Source: Lotus japonicus (Eukaryota > Streptophyta > Magnoliopsida > Fabales > Fabaceae). Taken from it: a stretch of DNA of 64,000 nt. Under the pieces are notes generated by a model that searched no databases, was not told the origin of the DNA, and worked only from the letters and a program-made list of their open reading frames with translations. Each line of letters starts with the position of its first letter. The first letter of the stretch is position 1. The stretch lies in assembly GCF_012489685.1 (NCBI RefSeq), contig NC_080046.1, positions 3,846,501-3,910,500 of the forward strand, given 5' to 3'. Below, one piece after another: positions 45,358 to 56,587 of this stretch. The position numbers and the translations under genes were made by a program.

Positions 45358-45828
45358 AGGATCAGATTGCAGCATTGTGGTACAAATGTGCAGATAGTTG
45401 ATGTTTTGACAAAGGCCTTGAAAATTGACAAGTTCAAGTATATGAGAGAACAATTGAATATCAAGAATTTATGAACTGATTGCTGAACTGATTTTGCAGA
45501 TTTTTTTGCCCTTTCATTAGGTTTTTCTGCAATATCTAGTTAGCATTGTTGTGATAGTTTAGCTTTGTTACATGTTGTGTTGTATCCTTCTTGGATTAGG
45601 AGGGGATGTTATGTAATAATCCAAGCTAGCAGTATTAGTTAGTTAGTGAGCCTGGTTGAATGTAAAAGCCCAGTGGTTTGTGAGCCCAAGTTATGGGTTG
45701 TATATAGCTGCATAATGCAGTGTTTTGTAACTAACTGATCAACAATTAGTTTTCATCTCTGTTTTCTCTAATCTTCCAGCAATCTTCCTTTCTCTCTCGT
45801 TCTGTTATCTCTTCTCTAAACTCCAACA
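45358..45828 (+). mobile_element. 3' remnant of a small-LTR copia element (pol end plus LTR)
   Basis: 45358-45474 encodes the end of copia RNase H (IRLQHCGTNVQIVDVLTKAL ... stop at 45472). After 130 bp, AGGAGGGGA forms a polypurine tract next to an LTR at 45607-45828 (222 bp, TGTTATGTAA ... CCAACA). Such small LTRs fit Ale/Ivana-type copia. The rest of the element is absent. Confidence 0.8.
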
Positions 45829-46991
45829 ATTGTTATTGTCACCGCACCAACATCTATTCATGTCACCTTTAAAGTCGTGAAATCCAAAAACACCCTTAAA
45901 TATTTTTCGCTCACACTTTACAATTATGTAGCCCATGCAGTTTCAAAGTGCGTAGGTAACACACTTTCAAACTGCGTGATCTACATACTTTTAAGTGCAT
46001 AGGTAACACACTTTGTAATTGCGTAAAAAGCGCACCGGCCACTTTGACTGTAACTTATGCAAATTCTGAAACATCAAATGCATAGGTAACACACTTTCAA
46101 ACTTATGCACATTATGTTGATTGTTATTTCCTATGCTAGATCAGATTGTATATATAGGGGTGAATTTCTTTCTTTCTCACACAATTCTCTCTTCATTTTC
46201 TTACTAATTCAGATGTTCCTCCTTGTTTTCTTCTCCCTTGTTCCTCCTTCTTCTGCATGTGTTCTTTTGCATGGCGTTCACTGGATTTCATCCCCAACCT
46301 TAACTACTTTGAGTACTCAAAATTTGGATATTCAGATTCAGAGATTCAAAGTAACTAATGTAGGAGGTGATCATCCTTATTTTGAGTTCTCAAAGTAGCT
46401 AAATTTGATGGTATTTGATAGAATGTTGGTCCCATGAATATAAGTGAATTTACAGCCTCATCAGCCACCAAATCATGTGGATCGACAATCTCAAGAGTTG
46501 AAGAGCAAGAAGATTTGCCAAACCAGGCAAATAAATTTAGAAAAGGTTTATTGTACCATGTTTGAGTTATAAGTTTAGGGTATATAATTTATTGTAATTT
46601 TGTTTTGTTGTTTAATAATTGACTGCTCTTGTATCATGTTTTAGCTTCTGTAACACAATTTTATGTTATCATGTTTGATTATATTTTGTTGATAATTTAA
46701 TGTTATTATGTAATTCGCAGTACTTTAAAGTGCGATACCAACACACTTTACAATGCGTTACCATCGCACTCTAAAGTGCGAAAGACAGTGCACTTTAAAG
46801 TGTGAAGGCAAAACACTTTTAAATAGACATGCTACATCAACAATTATATATTTACACCTCATTTTCTTTCATTTTTTACTTGTTTTTTTTCTTTTTCTTT
46901 CTATTTCTTAATTATCTTTATTTTTTTTTTGTCAATCTCTTTCTTTTATTCTTATATTTTTTCCATATGATATGTGAAGATGAAGATGTGC
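45829..46991. other. AT-rich stretch with repeated palindromic CACTTTAAAGTG motifs
   Basis: Two clusters of short motifs lie at about 45915-46100 (GTGC[GA]TAGGTAACACACTTT copies near 45949, 45990 and 46079) and 46729-46820 (CGCACTTTAAAGTGCG-like palindromes). Between them no gene is convincing. From 46860 to 46960 there is a T-rich tract. Confidence 0.55.
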
Positions 46992-47030
46992 AATTAAAGA
47001 CCAGATGCCAATCAAACTCTGCATCAGGTG

Positions 47031-48401
47031 ATGATGCACTCTCCGGTCCAAGCTCCGGGAGGCGAACGGGCAGGTGGCCCACCAGGTGAACGGCGGTCCT
47101 TCCGGGATATGGTGCTAGGACCGACAGCCACTACCACCAAGGCTCCTAAAGTGGATCTCATTGCACACAAACTTGTGAGAATTGAACGTGATGGTGATGA
47201 ACGACAACCGCCAAACGTGTTTGCGGCGGACTCGGTGGTGGAGGAGCTTAGCAAACCCTGGAAGCAGGCGTTGGTTGTGAAACTGATCGGGAAGAATTTG
47301 GGTTACAGCTTGATGAAATCGAAACTCAACCTTCTGTGGAAACCGAGTGGAGGCTTTGACATCATTGTGATTGACCATGGCTTCTATATGGTCAAGTTTG
47401 ACAAGGATGAAGATCGGGAGAAGGTGCTGCATGGTGGGCCTTGGATGATCTTCGACCACTGTGTGGCGGTGGCGCAGTGGAGTCCTGATTTTGTGCCCTC
47501 GGCTGCAGCCCTTAAGACACTCGTTTGGATCCGATTTCCAGGGCTAAACCCAGCTTTCTACGAAGAAAGCTTTCTTCTGGCCCTGGCGGCGGCAGTAGGA
47601 AACCCTGTTAGGGTTGATGGAGCAACACTACACATGCATCGAGGGAGGTACGCTCGAGTGTGTGTGGAGTTAGATATCTCCAAGCCTGCGGTGAAACAGT
47701 TATGGTTCAGGGAGCAGCTGGTTGATGTCCATTATGAAGGATTACATATCCTGTGTGAGAACTGTGGCTGCTTCGGTCATCTGCGACGGAACTGCATGGT
47801 GCCGGCGGCGGCCAACAAGCATGAGCAAGTGGACGGGGAATTACCAAAGTACCCTGGGAAATTCAAAAGTGCAGAAGCAGCAGTTTCGCATGAGCAGCGT
47901 GAGGAGGGGCATGAATTTCGCTCTGAATGGATTCCAGTTAAGGGAAAAAATTCAAAAAAGAGTAAACCAATTAAGGGAAAATCTGTGGGGCCCAATGGAG
48001 CTTTAAATACTGGCGTTAAGTCAGGGAAAAATAATGTGGCTGCCAAAACCTCACACCACGTGAAAGGCAAAGAGCCTGCTAAGGTTGTCGTGTCGCACAC
48101 GTCAAGGAACCCGCCGTTAACTACTCCTCTGAAGCGACGGCGAGTTGCGGGTGGCAACGCTGGTACCGGGCATGCGCCACAGACACAGCCCTTTACGGGG
48201 AAACCAGGAGTACAGTTGGAGTACCACGCGAAAGAGAACCATGCAGGGTTTGTCTTAGAACCTGTGGGGAACACCAGTGGAGATCAAGACTTTCCTCCGC
48301 TTCAGCGAATGTTAAACTTTGAAGCGCTTGGGACACAGGAAGAAGGGGAGATTGTGGCTGCAAGTCAGGGGGGCAAGCCTCCTGATCAACACTTGGCTTA
48401 A
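47031..48401 (+). CDS. LINE ORF1, DUF4283 and zinc-knuckle RNA-binding protein
   Basis: 456 residues from ATG 47031. The first ~90 residues are Gly/Arg/Pro-rich. A DUF4283-type domain (about residues 70-190) follows, with LVVKLIGKNLGYSLMKSKL, GFYMVKFDKDEDREKVL and GPWMIFDHCVAVAQW, then LVWIRFPGLNPAFYEE. A CCHC knuckle CENCGCFGHLRRNC follows near residue 245. The tail is Lys/Ser-rich, probably disordered. In plant L1 elements this protein binds element RNA as part of the ribonucleoprotein. The frame is intact, and ORF2 starts 41 nt downstream in another frame. Confidence 0.93.
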   Translation: MMHSPVQAPGGERAGGPPGERRSFRDMVLGPTATTTKAPKVDLIAHKLVRIERDGDERQPPNVFAADSVVEELSKPWKQALVVKLIGKNLGYSLMKSKLNLLWKPSGGFDIIVIDHGFYMVKFDKDEDREKVLHGGPWMIFDHCVAVAQWSPDFVPSAAALKTLVWIRFPGLNPAFYEESFLLALAAAVGNPVRVDGATLHMHRGRYARVCVELDISKPAVKQLWFREQLVDVHYEGLHILCENCGCFGHLRRNCMVPAAANKHEQVDGELPKYPGKFKSAEAAVSHEQREEGHEFRSEWIPVKGKNSKKSKPIKGKSVGPNGALNTGVKSGKNNVAAKTSHHVKGKEPAKVVVSHTSRNPPLTTPLKRRRVAGGNAGTGHAPQTQPFTGKPGVQLEYHAKENHAGFVLEPVGNTSGDQDFPPLQRMLNFEALGTQEEGEIVAASQGGKPPDQHLA

Positions 48402-48442
48402 AGAGGGGACCACCCCCGCTGCCTAGCACCAACTCGGTTTTA

Positions 48443-51400
48443 ATGATAGAATTCAAGGATTTTACTGTATTTTCTTGGAACATAAGGGGTGCTGCTAGTG
48501 CAGAGGTGAAGAGACACTTAAGGGGGCAGTTGCTTCGTTACAGGCCTTCCTTGGTGTTTATTATGGAGACACACATATAGTTCAGTAAAGTGAAGAACTT
48601 CTGGGATAATGTGGGTTACGTCCCAGTGCATATTGTTGAGGCTCGTGGACATGCCGGTGGGATCTGGTGCCTTAGTCCGGCACAATGTGTTTTCTCTTTC
48701 TCAGTGTTGGATTTCTTTGACCAAGCTATATCAGTGGAAGTGAAGGGATCGACGGGGAGTTGGGCTTGCACCGGGGTTTACGCCAGCCCCACGCTAACCA
48801 CTCGTGCTAGTTGCTGGGACCGTATATATGATATCTGCAGGCGACTACAACAGCCTTGGATGCTTGTAGGAGATTTTAATGAGTGCTTGTTGAGTTCAGA
48901 CCAGCGGGGAGGCTCTTTCTCTCAGACCAGGTCTGATGTTTTTTATAATCTGCTTCAAAAATGTACGCTTATCCCGCTCCATACCATTGGACTACGGTTT
49001 ACATGGGTTCGCAAGGTGGGTGGTCGTATAGCCCTGAGTAAGAAGCTTGATTGGTGCTTGGTTGATCAAGAATGGTGTGTCCGATTCCAGAACGATGTTG
49101 CGGAGAATTTAACTCGTTTTCATTCAGATCATTCACCAGTTCTTGTGAGGTGTGGCGGTTTTACCACAACCACGGGGGAGCGGCCATTTAGATTCGAAGC
49201 GGCTTGGGCAACTCACCCTGCATATGCTAACGTGGTGGCAGATGCGTGGGGGGAGGGCAATCTGAATTCTAAATTACATATGGTTCAACACCAATCTCGT
49301 ATCTTCAACAGGGACGTGTTTGGCCATATAACTAAGCGGAAACAGAACCTGGAAGCTCGTATTAAGGGTATTCAGCGGAGCCTTGATCGGGTTGATTCAG
49401 CTTCTTTGTCAATCTTGCATAACCAGCTTCAATATGAGTTAGATCAGACGTTGGAGCAGGAAGAGATCTTTTGGTTCCAAAAATCCCGGGAACAGCAAGC
49501 GCTCTATGGTGGTAGGAACACGAAATATTTCCATACTCAAGCTCTGATTCGCAGAAAGAGAAATAAAATACATGCTCTTGCCCTTCCTTCGGGGGAGGTT
49601 TGCACCGATGACCAAGTGCTGCAGCAAGAAGCCATTCGGTTTTTTAAAGAGTTGTTTTGCACAGGTGGTAATGTGAGACCTTTGCCTATGGCTGAGTGTG
49701 TTTGTCCTACCTTGGGTTTTAATCATGCTGGCAGATTGGTGGCGGAGGTCACGAAAGAAGAGGTTTGGGAAGCGGTTTCCACCATGGGTCCTCTTAAGTC
49801 TCCGGGTCCGGATGGGTTTCAGGCAATGTTCTTTAAAACCTATTGGCACATTGTTGGAGATGATATATGGCAGTTAGTGCGTGATGCTTTTGCCTCAGGT
49901 ACTTTCCCTTCTTTAGTGTCTGAAACTCTTATTGCTCTTATTCCCAAAGTGGATGTGCCTAAGTCGTTTAGGGACCTGAGGCCAATTAGTTTATGCAATG
50001 TAGTGTATAAAATTATTACAAAGGTCCTGGTTCTTCGCCTCCGACCTTGTCTTCAGGAGATTGTGGGCCCCCTTCAGAGTAGCTTTATTCCTGGAAGGGG
50101 AACGACGGATAATGCAATCATTTTGCAGGAGGTTGCTCATTTTATGCAGGATAAGAAGAAACGGAGCCGAAATGTGGTGTTCAAGTTGGACCTAGAGAAA
50201 GCTTATGACAGGATTGATTGGGGGTTTTTAGAGGAGACTCTGAAGGAGTTCGGGTTCCCTCCCATGACCACCATTCTTATTATGCATTGTGTCTCCTCCA
50301 CAGCTATGTCTATTATTTGGAATGGGACCCGGTTACCGGCCTTCAAAGCAACAAGAGGACTCCGCCAAGGGGATCCTCTTTCCCCTTACCTATTTGTGCT
50401 TTGTATGGAGCGGCTTGCGCACATGATCCAGCATGAGGTGAATTCTGGCCGCTGGAAACTAGTGATGATCTCTCAAGGGGGTCCAGGTATTTCACATTTA
50501 TTTTTTGCAGATGATGTTCTTTTATTTGCCAAGGCAGAAGTTGAGCAAATCAGGGTGGCTCAAAGAATTCTTGATCGTTTCTGTGGTGCGTCCGGTTTGA
50601 AGATTAATTTTGCAAAATCAAAGGCCATGGCTTCTTGGAGTGTGGATAGCAGGTTAAAGGAGAGGTTCACTTCTATTACGGCCATACCGTTTTCGGATAA
50701 TATCGGAAAATACTTGGGATTTCCAATCATCCACGGCCGGGCTAGAAAGGAGGATTATCAGTTTGTGATTGATCGCGTAACGTCAAAGCTTGCAACTTGG
50801 AAATCAAACCTGCTCAATAAACCAGCAAGGGTGACACTGGCTAAGTCTGTTCTTTCAGCTATTTCGGTCTATATTATGCAGCTCCATTGGCTTCCACAGT
50901 CTGTTTGTGATCAGTTAGATGCTGTGGTTCGAAGGTTTGTTTGGGGAAATGCGAATGGTCCTGGAGTCTCTATGCTGTCTTGGAAGAAGCTGATCCAGCC
51001 ACGGAAACAAGGAGGTCTTGGAATTAGGGAGGCTCGCATGAGTAATATATCATTACTGGGAAAACAGCTTTGGCACCTGGTTCAAAATGCTGACAAGTTT
51101 TGGGTTAAAACCGTGGGTGCGCGTTACGTGGCTGGCCACGAGCTTTTTTCAGTGCCTCAGAGCACGGGCTCTCCTTTTTGGCGTGCTATGATAAGAACCA
51201 GGGAGAAGCTCAGAGAGGGTTTTGTGGGAAGAATTGGCAATGGTAACACATCTTTCTGGTTTGGTGATTGGCTACCACAAGGAAGGCTGTGTGAACGAGT
51301 TCCTTATGTTGATATTCATGACTTGGAGCTCACCATTCGTGATGTGTATGCCTCTGGTTCCTTTGATAGTAGCATCTGTTACACTCCTATCCCCCCTGAC

Positions 51401-52516
51401 CTTTGCTCTTTGTTGAATCTGTACCATCATGTTGTGTGCGATGAGGGCACAGAGGACTGTATCGTGTGGAATCAGAACGTAGATGGGCAGTATACAGCAA
51501 AGGCGGGCTACCAGTGGCTATTGAGTAAGCTTGTTAATTCTATTCCTATGGCACTACCGTGGGGACATTGCTGGAAGTTGCCTGTACCTGAGAATATTCG
51601 TTTCTTCGTTTGGCAGGCGTTACACAACGCGGTGCCCACGTTAGAGGTACTGATGCACCGTCATTTGGCAACGGCAGCGACATGCAAGAGGTGTGGGGTG
51701 GCTCCTGAATCTCTGCTGCATTGTGTTCGTGACTGCTCTAAGGCGGAGCAGATCTGGCGAGCTATCGGAGTTGTGCTACCGAGCTCTTTCTTCGCGCAAC
51801 CGGACTTCATGAGTTGGATGAGAATGTTTCATGGTTTTGGATTGACTTTATTCTTAGCTACGGTGTGGGTGATATGGAAGCAACGATGTCGCTTCTATTT
51901 TGCTGGGGAGTTGCAAGTGGTTCACCGTGTGATCCGAGAGATTCGGGCCTTGTATGAGACCATAGTTCGTGTTTATTCCAGTGTTAGTGTGCAGCAGCAG
52001 CCAAGGTTTGTTTGTTGGCAATTTCCGCGAGCAGGTTTTGTGGCTTTGAATACGGATGGTAGCTCGCTGGGCAATCCAGGCCTGTCTGGTTTTGGTGGGG
52101 TGGTACGTGATAGCCAGGGTCGTTGGCTGTTTGGTTTCGCTAGGCACCTTGGAGTGACCGATTGTTTACGCGCTGAACTAGTTGCAATCCTCTATGGCTT
52201 GGATGCGTGCTGGCATCGCAGATACCGGAAGGTTGAGCTTTTCACTGATTCTTTGGTGGCTTTGGGTCTTATCACGAAGCCTCATTCTTCTTTTCATCAC
52301 TATGCAGCCGTCGTGAATGGAATCAAAAGCCTATTGCAGCGTAATTGGGATGTTACTTGCCATCACCTCCTTCGCGAGGGTAATGCAGCGGCCGATCATA
52401 TGGCTAAGATGGGTGCGGGAAGCACGGGGACGATGGTGTTTTTTGATGAACAACCGCCTGGCCTTACGATTGTGTTGGAAGCAGATCGCATGGGGACCCT
52501 GCATCTTAGGATGTGA
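48443..52516 (+). pseudogene. LINE ORF2: endonuclease, reverse transcriptase, RNase H (one internal stop)
   Basis: From ATG 48443 the frame reaches 52516 with a single TAG at 48578-48580. The AP-endonuclease has FSWNIRG and METHI before the stop, then LVGDFNECL and SDHSPVLV. The reverse transcriptase has SPGPDGF, IPGRGTTDNAI, KLDLEKAYDRIDW, GLRQGDPLSPYLF and the catalytic FADD near 50505. A zf-RVT domain (FFVWQALHNAVPT, CKRCG) and an RNase H domain with NTDGSS, RAELVAIL, FTDSLVAL and AADHMAKMG follow. All catalytic motifs downstream of the stop are present, so the stop looks recent. It lies before most of the endonuclease, so this copy should be inactive unless read through. Confidence 0.93.
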
Positions 52517-52606
52517 TTTGCTGTAGTTTTTGTCTTTTGTTTCTTTCTTTAAGCTTTTGTTACCAAAAAAGATGAAGATGTGCGAAGGAGTAATTTTCTC
52601 ATACTA

Positions 52607-52946
52607 TGTGTGTGTTTGGCTCGGCGTTAGTAGAATTGGATCTGGCCAGAATTGGATCTGATATGAATTGGATCTGGTAAACGTGAGTTTGAGTGACGTG
52701 ATTTATGTTTGGATACATTTATCAGGAATTGGATCTGATAGACTTGAATTGGATCTGTAAAAGGGAAAGGGGACAATTGGATCAACATTGATGCTGAAGC
52801 AACAAATTGTTGTGTTAGGATGGATCCAATTCTGGCCAGAATTGGATCAACATTTAACATCCAAACATCAATGGAGATGAAAAAATCACGTTTGAGGTCT
52901 TTAAACGTGGATCAGGCCTGATCCAACGTGCATTCAAACACACCCT
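52607..52946. mobile_element. Probable MITE upstream of the phosphopantetheinyl transferase gene
   Basis: The left end has GTGTGTTTGG (from 52610) and the right end CAAACACACC (to 52944), an inverted repeat. Inside are five copies of GAATTGGATCTG in the same direction (52633-52750) and a perfect 26-bp palindrome with arm GATCCAATTCTGG (52823-52848). The exact ends and target duplication were not settled. Confidence 0.55.
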
Positions 52947-53001
52947 ACATCTGTGGATAACAAAGGTGGCAAATGAGAGAGAAGGGACAGTATGAAGTAG
53001 A

Positions 53002-55117
53002 ATGGAGGAAGGCGTGAAGAGATGGGTGGTAGACATATCAAAGTGGGACCCAGAACCCCATGACCTTTCCTCCGCTCTCTCCCTCCTCCCTCCGCACGAA
53101 CACTCCTCCGTCACCAGGTCTCTCTCTCTCTCTCTCTCTCTAGAATTAATCCGTTGACTCACTCGCTCAATTGATTTTGTTTTGTTTTGTGCATTTTTTG
53201 GCCAGGTTTTTTAAAATGGAAGATCAGAAACGTGCACTTGTCAGCCGAATGCTTCAGTATGCTCTTGTTCATGATGTCCTCAAAATCCCCTTTCCCCAAA
53301 TCATCATTAATAGAACACCAGAAGGCAAACCATACTTGGTATTATTATTATTCATCACTTTCAGTCACATGGCTTATTGTTTTAATCTTGACCGTTGATG
53401 GTTAGATCTAACAGTCGTGATTTATTCTCATTTTCTCACATAAGATTACCTTTCTCATAAGATACATCATCTATATATATATATATCTTGTTTGTCTAAT
53501 GTATGTCTATCAAATTGGCATAAATGAGAAATCTTATTGCATACAGTCAGTCATACTGCCCCTCCTCAATTCCAATGTTGTCAAATAGCCGATATAGTGG
53601 CGCTATAGCGTAGCGCTTTGAGGGCTAACCGCATAGCAGATTTTTAGCAACACCGCTCACTTCACATTCTCGTGTCACTTATCTGTTTCCTTGATCATTA
53701 CCTTATTTATTTTCTCCTTTTTCCTTTCAGGATTATGATAAATCTGGTATGAAATTCCCGAATTTTAATTTCAATGTATCTCATCACGGTGACTATGTGG
53801 CCATAGCATCTGAACCTGTATGCCTTGTGGGGATAGACATCGTCTCATATGCTATACCACAGGGAGAAACAATTACAGAATTTATTCAATTCTTCACATC
53901 ATACTTTTCAAGTGTGGAATGGTTTAACATAGTCAATGCTGGCACTTCTGATGATGTCTTAATTGAATTTTACAGGTGTGATTATACTTCATCTGTAAAT
54001 TTTAGTCAAAGTAGTGATTATACTTCAGGTGTGATTTACTTTCTCTCAATGCTGGTGTTCCAGCATGCAGAGAGTCAGTAGCTTTGCTTCAGACTTGATG
54101 TTTTCATGTTTCTAGTTGTTTTTGTTTTCTTGCTTTGGAAGATATGCTGCCCCTAGTAGTATTTCTCGTATGTTCTCTCTAGTAAAACTTCTTTTTCTAT
54201 AATAAAAAAAAAAGTTATTCCTCAGTTTTGCATTTTTCCAAGTTTTACTGTCTTCACAATTGTACAAACAAAAATATAAATCCTTGTACTGTTATTTGTC
54301 TGGAAAGAAGCCAAATGGCAGTGCATGAAGAACAAATTGCTCAGCTAGTGTTTTTCAAGAAAATCAGTACACTCTTAACATGAAGGCAGCTCAAGAAGTG
54401 AATTAGTTAAGGCCTTTATTTCTTGAGAGCTTGTTATACTCATGCCCTTCTGAATGCAAAATGCCCAATAATATTTAACTATGACTTTTATGCTTCTGTT
54501 CTGCCAGTTTAATGATTATCAATTTATCACATAATGTGGCAAAGTAATATTTTTATCTGCCAAACTAGTGAATTCTTAGTAAATGTAAAATAATTCTTTC
54601 AAAAGCTTTGCAGGTATTGGAGCCTTAAAGAAGCTTATGTTAAAGCTGTAGGGAGTGGACTGACTGAAGAGTTGAATAAAGTGGAGTTTTCGCACACGAA
54701 CTGGACTAACATATCAGCTAAAATGGATGGGAAGGTTATGACTGAGTGGAGATTCTGGCTGTTTGAACTTGGAGAAAGACATTGTGTGAGTTCCATATCA
54801 ACTTTTAATAAAAATTCTTGGTTCACCTTGACAACTATGACTATAGAAATCCAAGTTCAATTTGAATCACAGGGATGGGACTGCATAGATATTTTGCATC
54901 TAACAGTTTTTTTCTTCTTGTTGAACAGATCTCAATTGCACGAGGTCACCCAATATCAGCTTCGATCAGTTACAAATCAACGTTGAAGAAAGTGGATTTT
55001 ACTGAAGATGAATATAATCTTGGCCTTCATCTTCCAAATGTTGACTTTGTTAAACTAGGTGTACAACAACTTGTTTCAGTTTTACAGAAAGCATTTTATT
55101 GTAAGCATGGAGGTTAG
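53002..55117 (+). CDS. 4'-phosphopantetheinyl transferase, five exons
   Basis: Exons are 53002-53117, 53206-53338, 53731-53975, 54614-54785 and 54929-55117, all with GT-AG introns and a continuous 284-residue frame. The enzyme transfers the 4'-phosphopantetheine group from coenzyme A to a conserved serine of acyl-carrier proteins. Key motifs are RKPYL-type EGKPYL in exon 2, FNFNVSHHGDYVAIA and the metal-binding VGIDIVS in exon 3, and the catalytic W-KEA-K pattern YWSLKEAYVKAVGSGL in exon 4. The start METHionine at 53002 opens MEEGVKRWVVDISKWDP, the normal plant N-terminus, just before a short CT-repeat at the intron 1 donor. Plant relatives act on mitochondrial and plastid carrier proteins; no targeting peptide is evident here. 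All exons appear intact. Confidence 0.93.
53118..53142. repeat. (CT)n microsatellite at intron 1 donor
   Basis: A run of CT/TC directly follows the exon 1 donor GTCTCT of the phosphopantetheinyl transferase gene; length changes here could affect splicing of the 88-nt intron. Confidence 0.9.
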
Positions 55118-56514
55118 TTGGTAATGTGTAAATCTTTAGAAACGAAGGTTTGTACAAATCAATGAAAATATTGTTAGGAGATAAGAATCATATATCTCAA
55201 CATCCCTCTCTCTAACTCACTATATATGCATAGGGATTTGCTAATACTCCCACTAGATTTTATGAAGCCACAATAGAATGTTAAGAAAAAATAAAATGTG
55301 TTGAATGCTATTTTACTCCTTCATATAACATAGTAGGATAATCACTTGAGGATAAGCAAATGCATAAGCATTTCCTTCCAGGATTCGAACCCTAGACCTT
55401 CCCCTCCCCACCCTTATGTCCCGTAGCTCTTTACCACTTGAGCTAACCTTTCGGGAACAATTTGTTGTGTATATAAATTGCAATACATTTCCATCTCATT
55501 TGTTTTGCATCTTTTCTTGCATGTCATCAAGCATTCTTGGATGTTTTAGCATGTATTTACTTAGCTCATATGCTTGTTTTGGTGTCATGTTGCATTTGTA
55601 CGTGGATTTTAGATCCTTAAAATTGGAAAAATTGAAGAACTTTGCAATAGGAAGATGTCGAATAGCTTTTTGAATCTAAAATGATTAACTTGGTCATCCA
55701 GAACCAAAAGGATCGACATCGTAGGTGTGGCACTTTCGAGCATTATGGAAATTTGGATCCTCTCTGGTGTAATGCGCAAAATGTGCCACTAAAAAATCAT
55801 GAATTATCATAAAACTTACAAGACTTCCCCCAAAACAAAATTACAAAACTTATTTTTAATTCAGTCACCATAAAAGAAGGGATTATTTTAATCAAGTGCA
55901 TTGAAAGAAAATTGTAATTAATAATTTAACTTCAAAGTTAGATTGATATAAGATAATGTTCATAGCAAAATCGCTAATAATCTGAACCCAATTCCTGGAA
56001 GCTCTAAATTTCTAAAATTTTGGCAATGAATTCAGTCTAAACTTTTCTACTGAATCCTTAAATTGGATTCCAAATAATTCATAAATTACAAATTGATTGC
56101 ATTTACAATGATAAATCATAAAACCGTGTGCTTGTCAGAAAACAGTTACACTTCATCTGTAAGGTCGCACACCAATTATTGGCTCCAAGGGAGCCAATTG
56201 ATGTTGTAGAAACTTGTAAACTGATTCAGTTGTCACAGAAGCCACTCGAACAAGAAGGCCAATTTTCTGCACACAATATGAAGTTGCAGTCAGCAACAAT
56301 TATGACTAAATCATAAATTACGTAATAATAATACAGAGTCAAGATACCATAAGTGTCTCAACAAACTATAGCATCTAACAATTTTTTTTTACCTTGCCAT
56401 TATTTAATTTAGCCAACATATATTGTAAATTTTATAATTTTAATTTTAGTTATTAAAAAAATACTAGATTACTACAACTCAAAAAGAATTGAAAGTGATA
56501 AAATAAAAAGAAAA
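55118..56514. other. Intergenic region, nothing recognised
   Basis: AT-rich DNA between the phosphopantetheinyl transferase gene and the tRNA gene. The open frames are short and without recognisable domains. Confidence 0.6.
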
Positions 56515-56587
56515 CGCCCACCGTGGGGCTCGAACCCACGACCACAAGGTTAAGAGCCTTGCGCTCTACCAACTGAGCTAGACGGGC
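56515..56587 (-). tRNA. tRNA-Lys (anticodon CUU)
   Basis: On the minus strand the 73-nt gene has a 7-bp acceptor stem GCCCGTC/GGTGGGC with G-U pairs, D-arm AGCTCAGTTGGTAGAGC (A-box), anticodon loop CTCTTAA (CUU), T-arm with GTTCGAGCC (B-box) and discriminator G. TTTT follows the 3' end at once (pol III terminator). It is a standard nuclear gene without intron. Confidence 0.95.

Larger units (their letters stand above)
46992..52570 (+). mobile_element. Near-complete L1-type LINE, about 5.58 kb
   Basis: A target duplication GATGAAGATGTGC flanks the element (46979-46991 and 52571-52583), and the 3' end has a short A-run. Only 39 bp precede ORF1, so the 5' UTR may be clipped. Both LINE ORFs are present; ORF2 has one in-frame stop. 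The 3' UTR is just 54 bp. It lies 431 bp upstream of the phosphopantetheinyl transferase start codon, in the same orientation. Confidence 0.95.
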
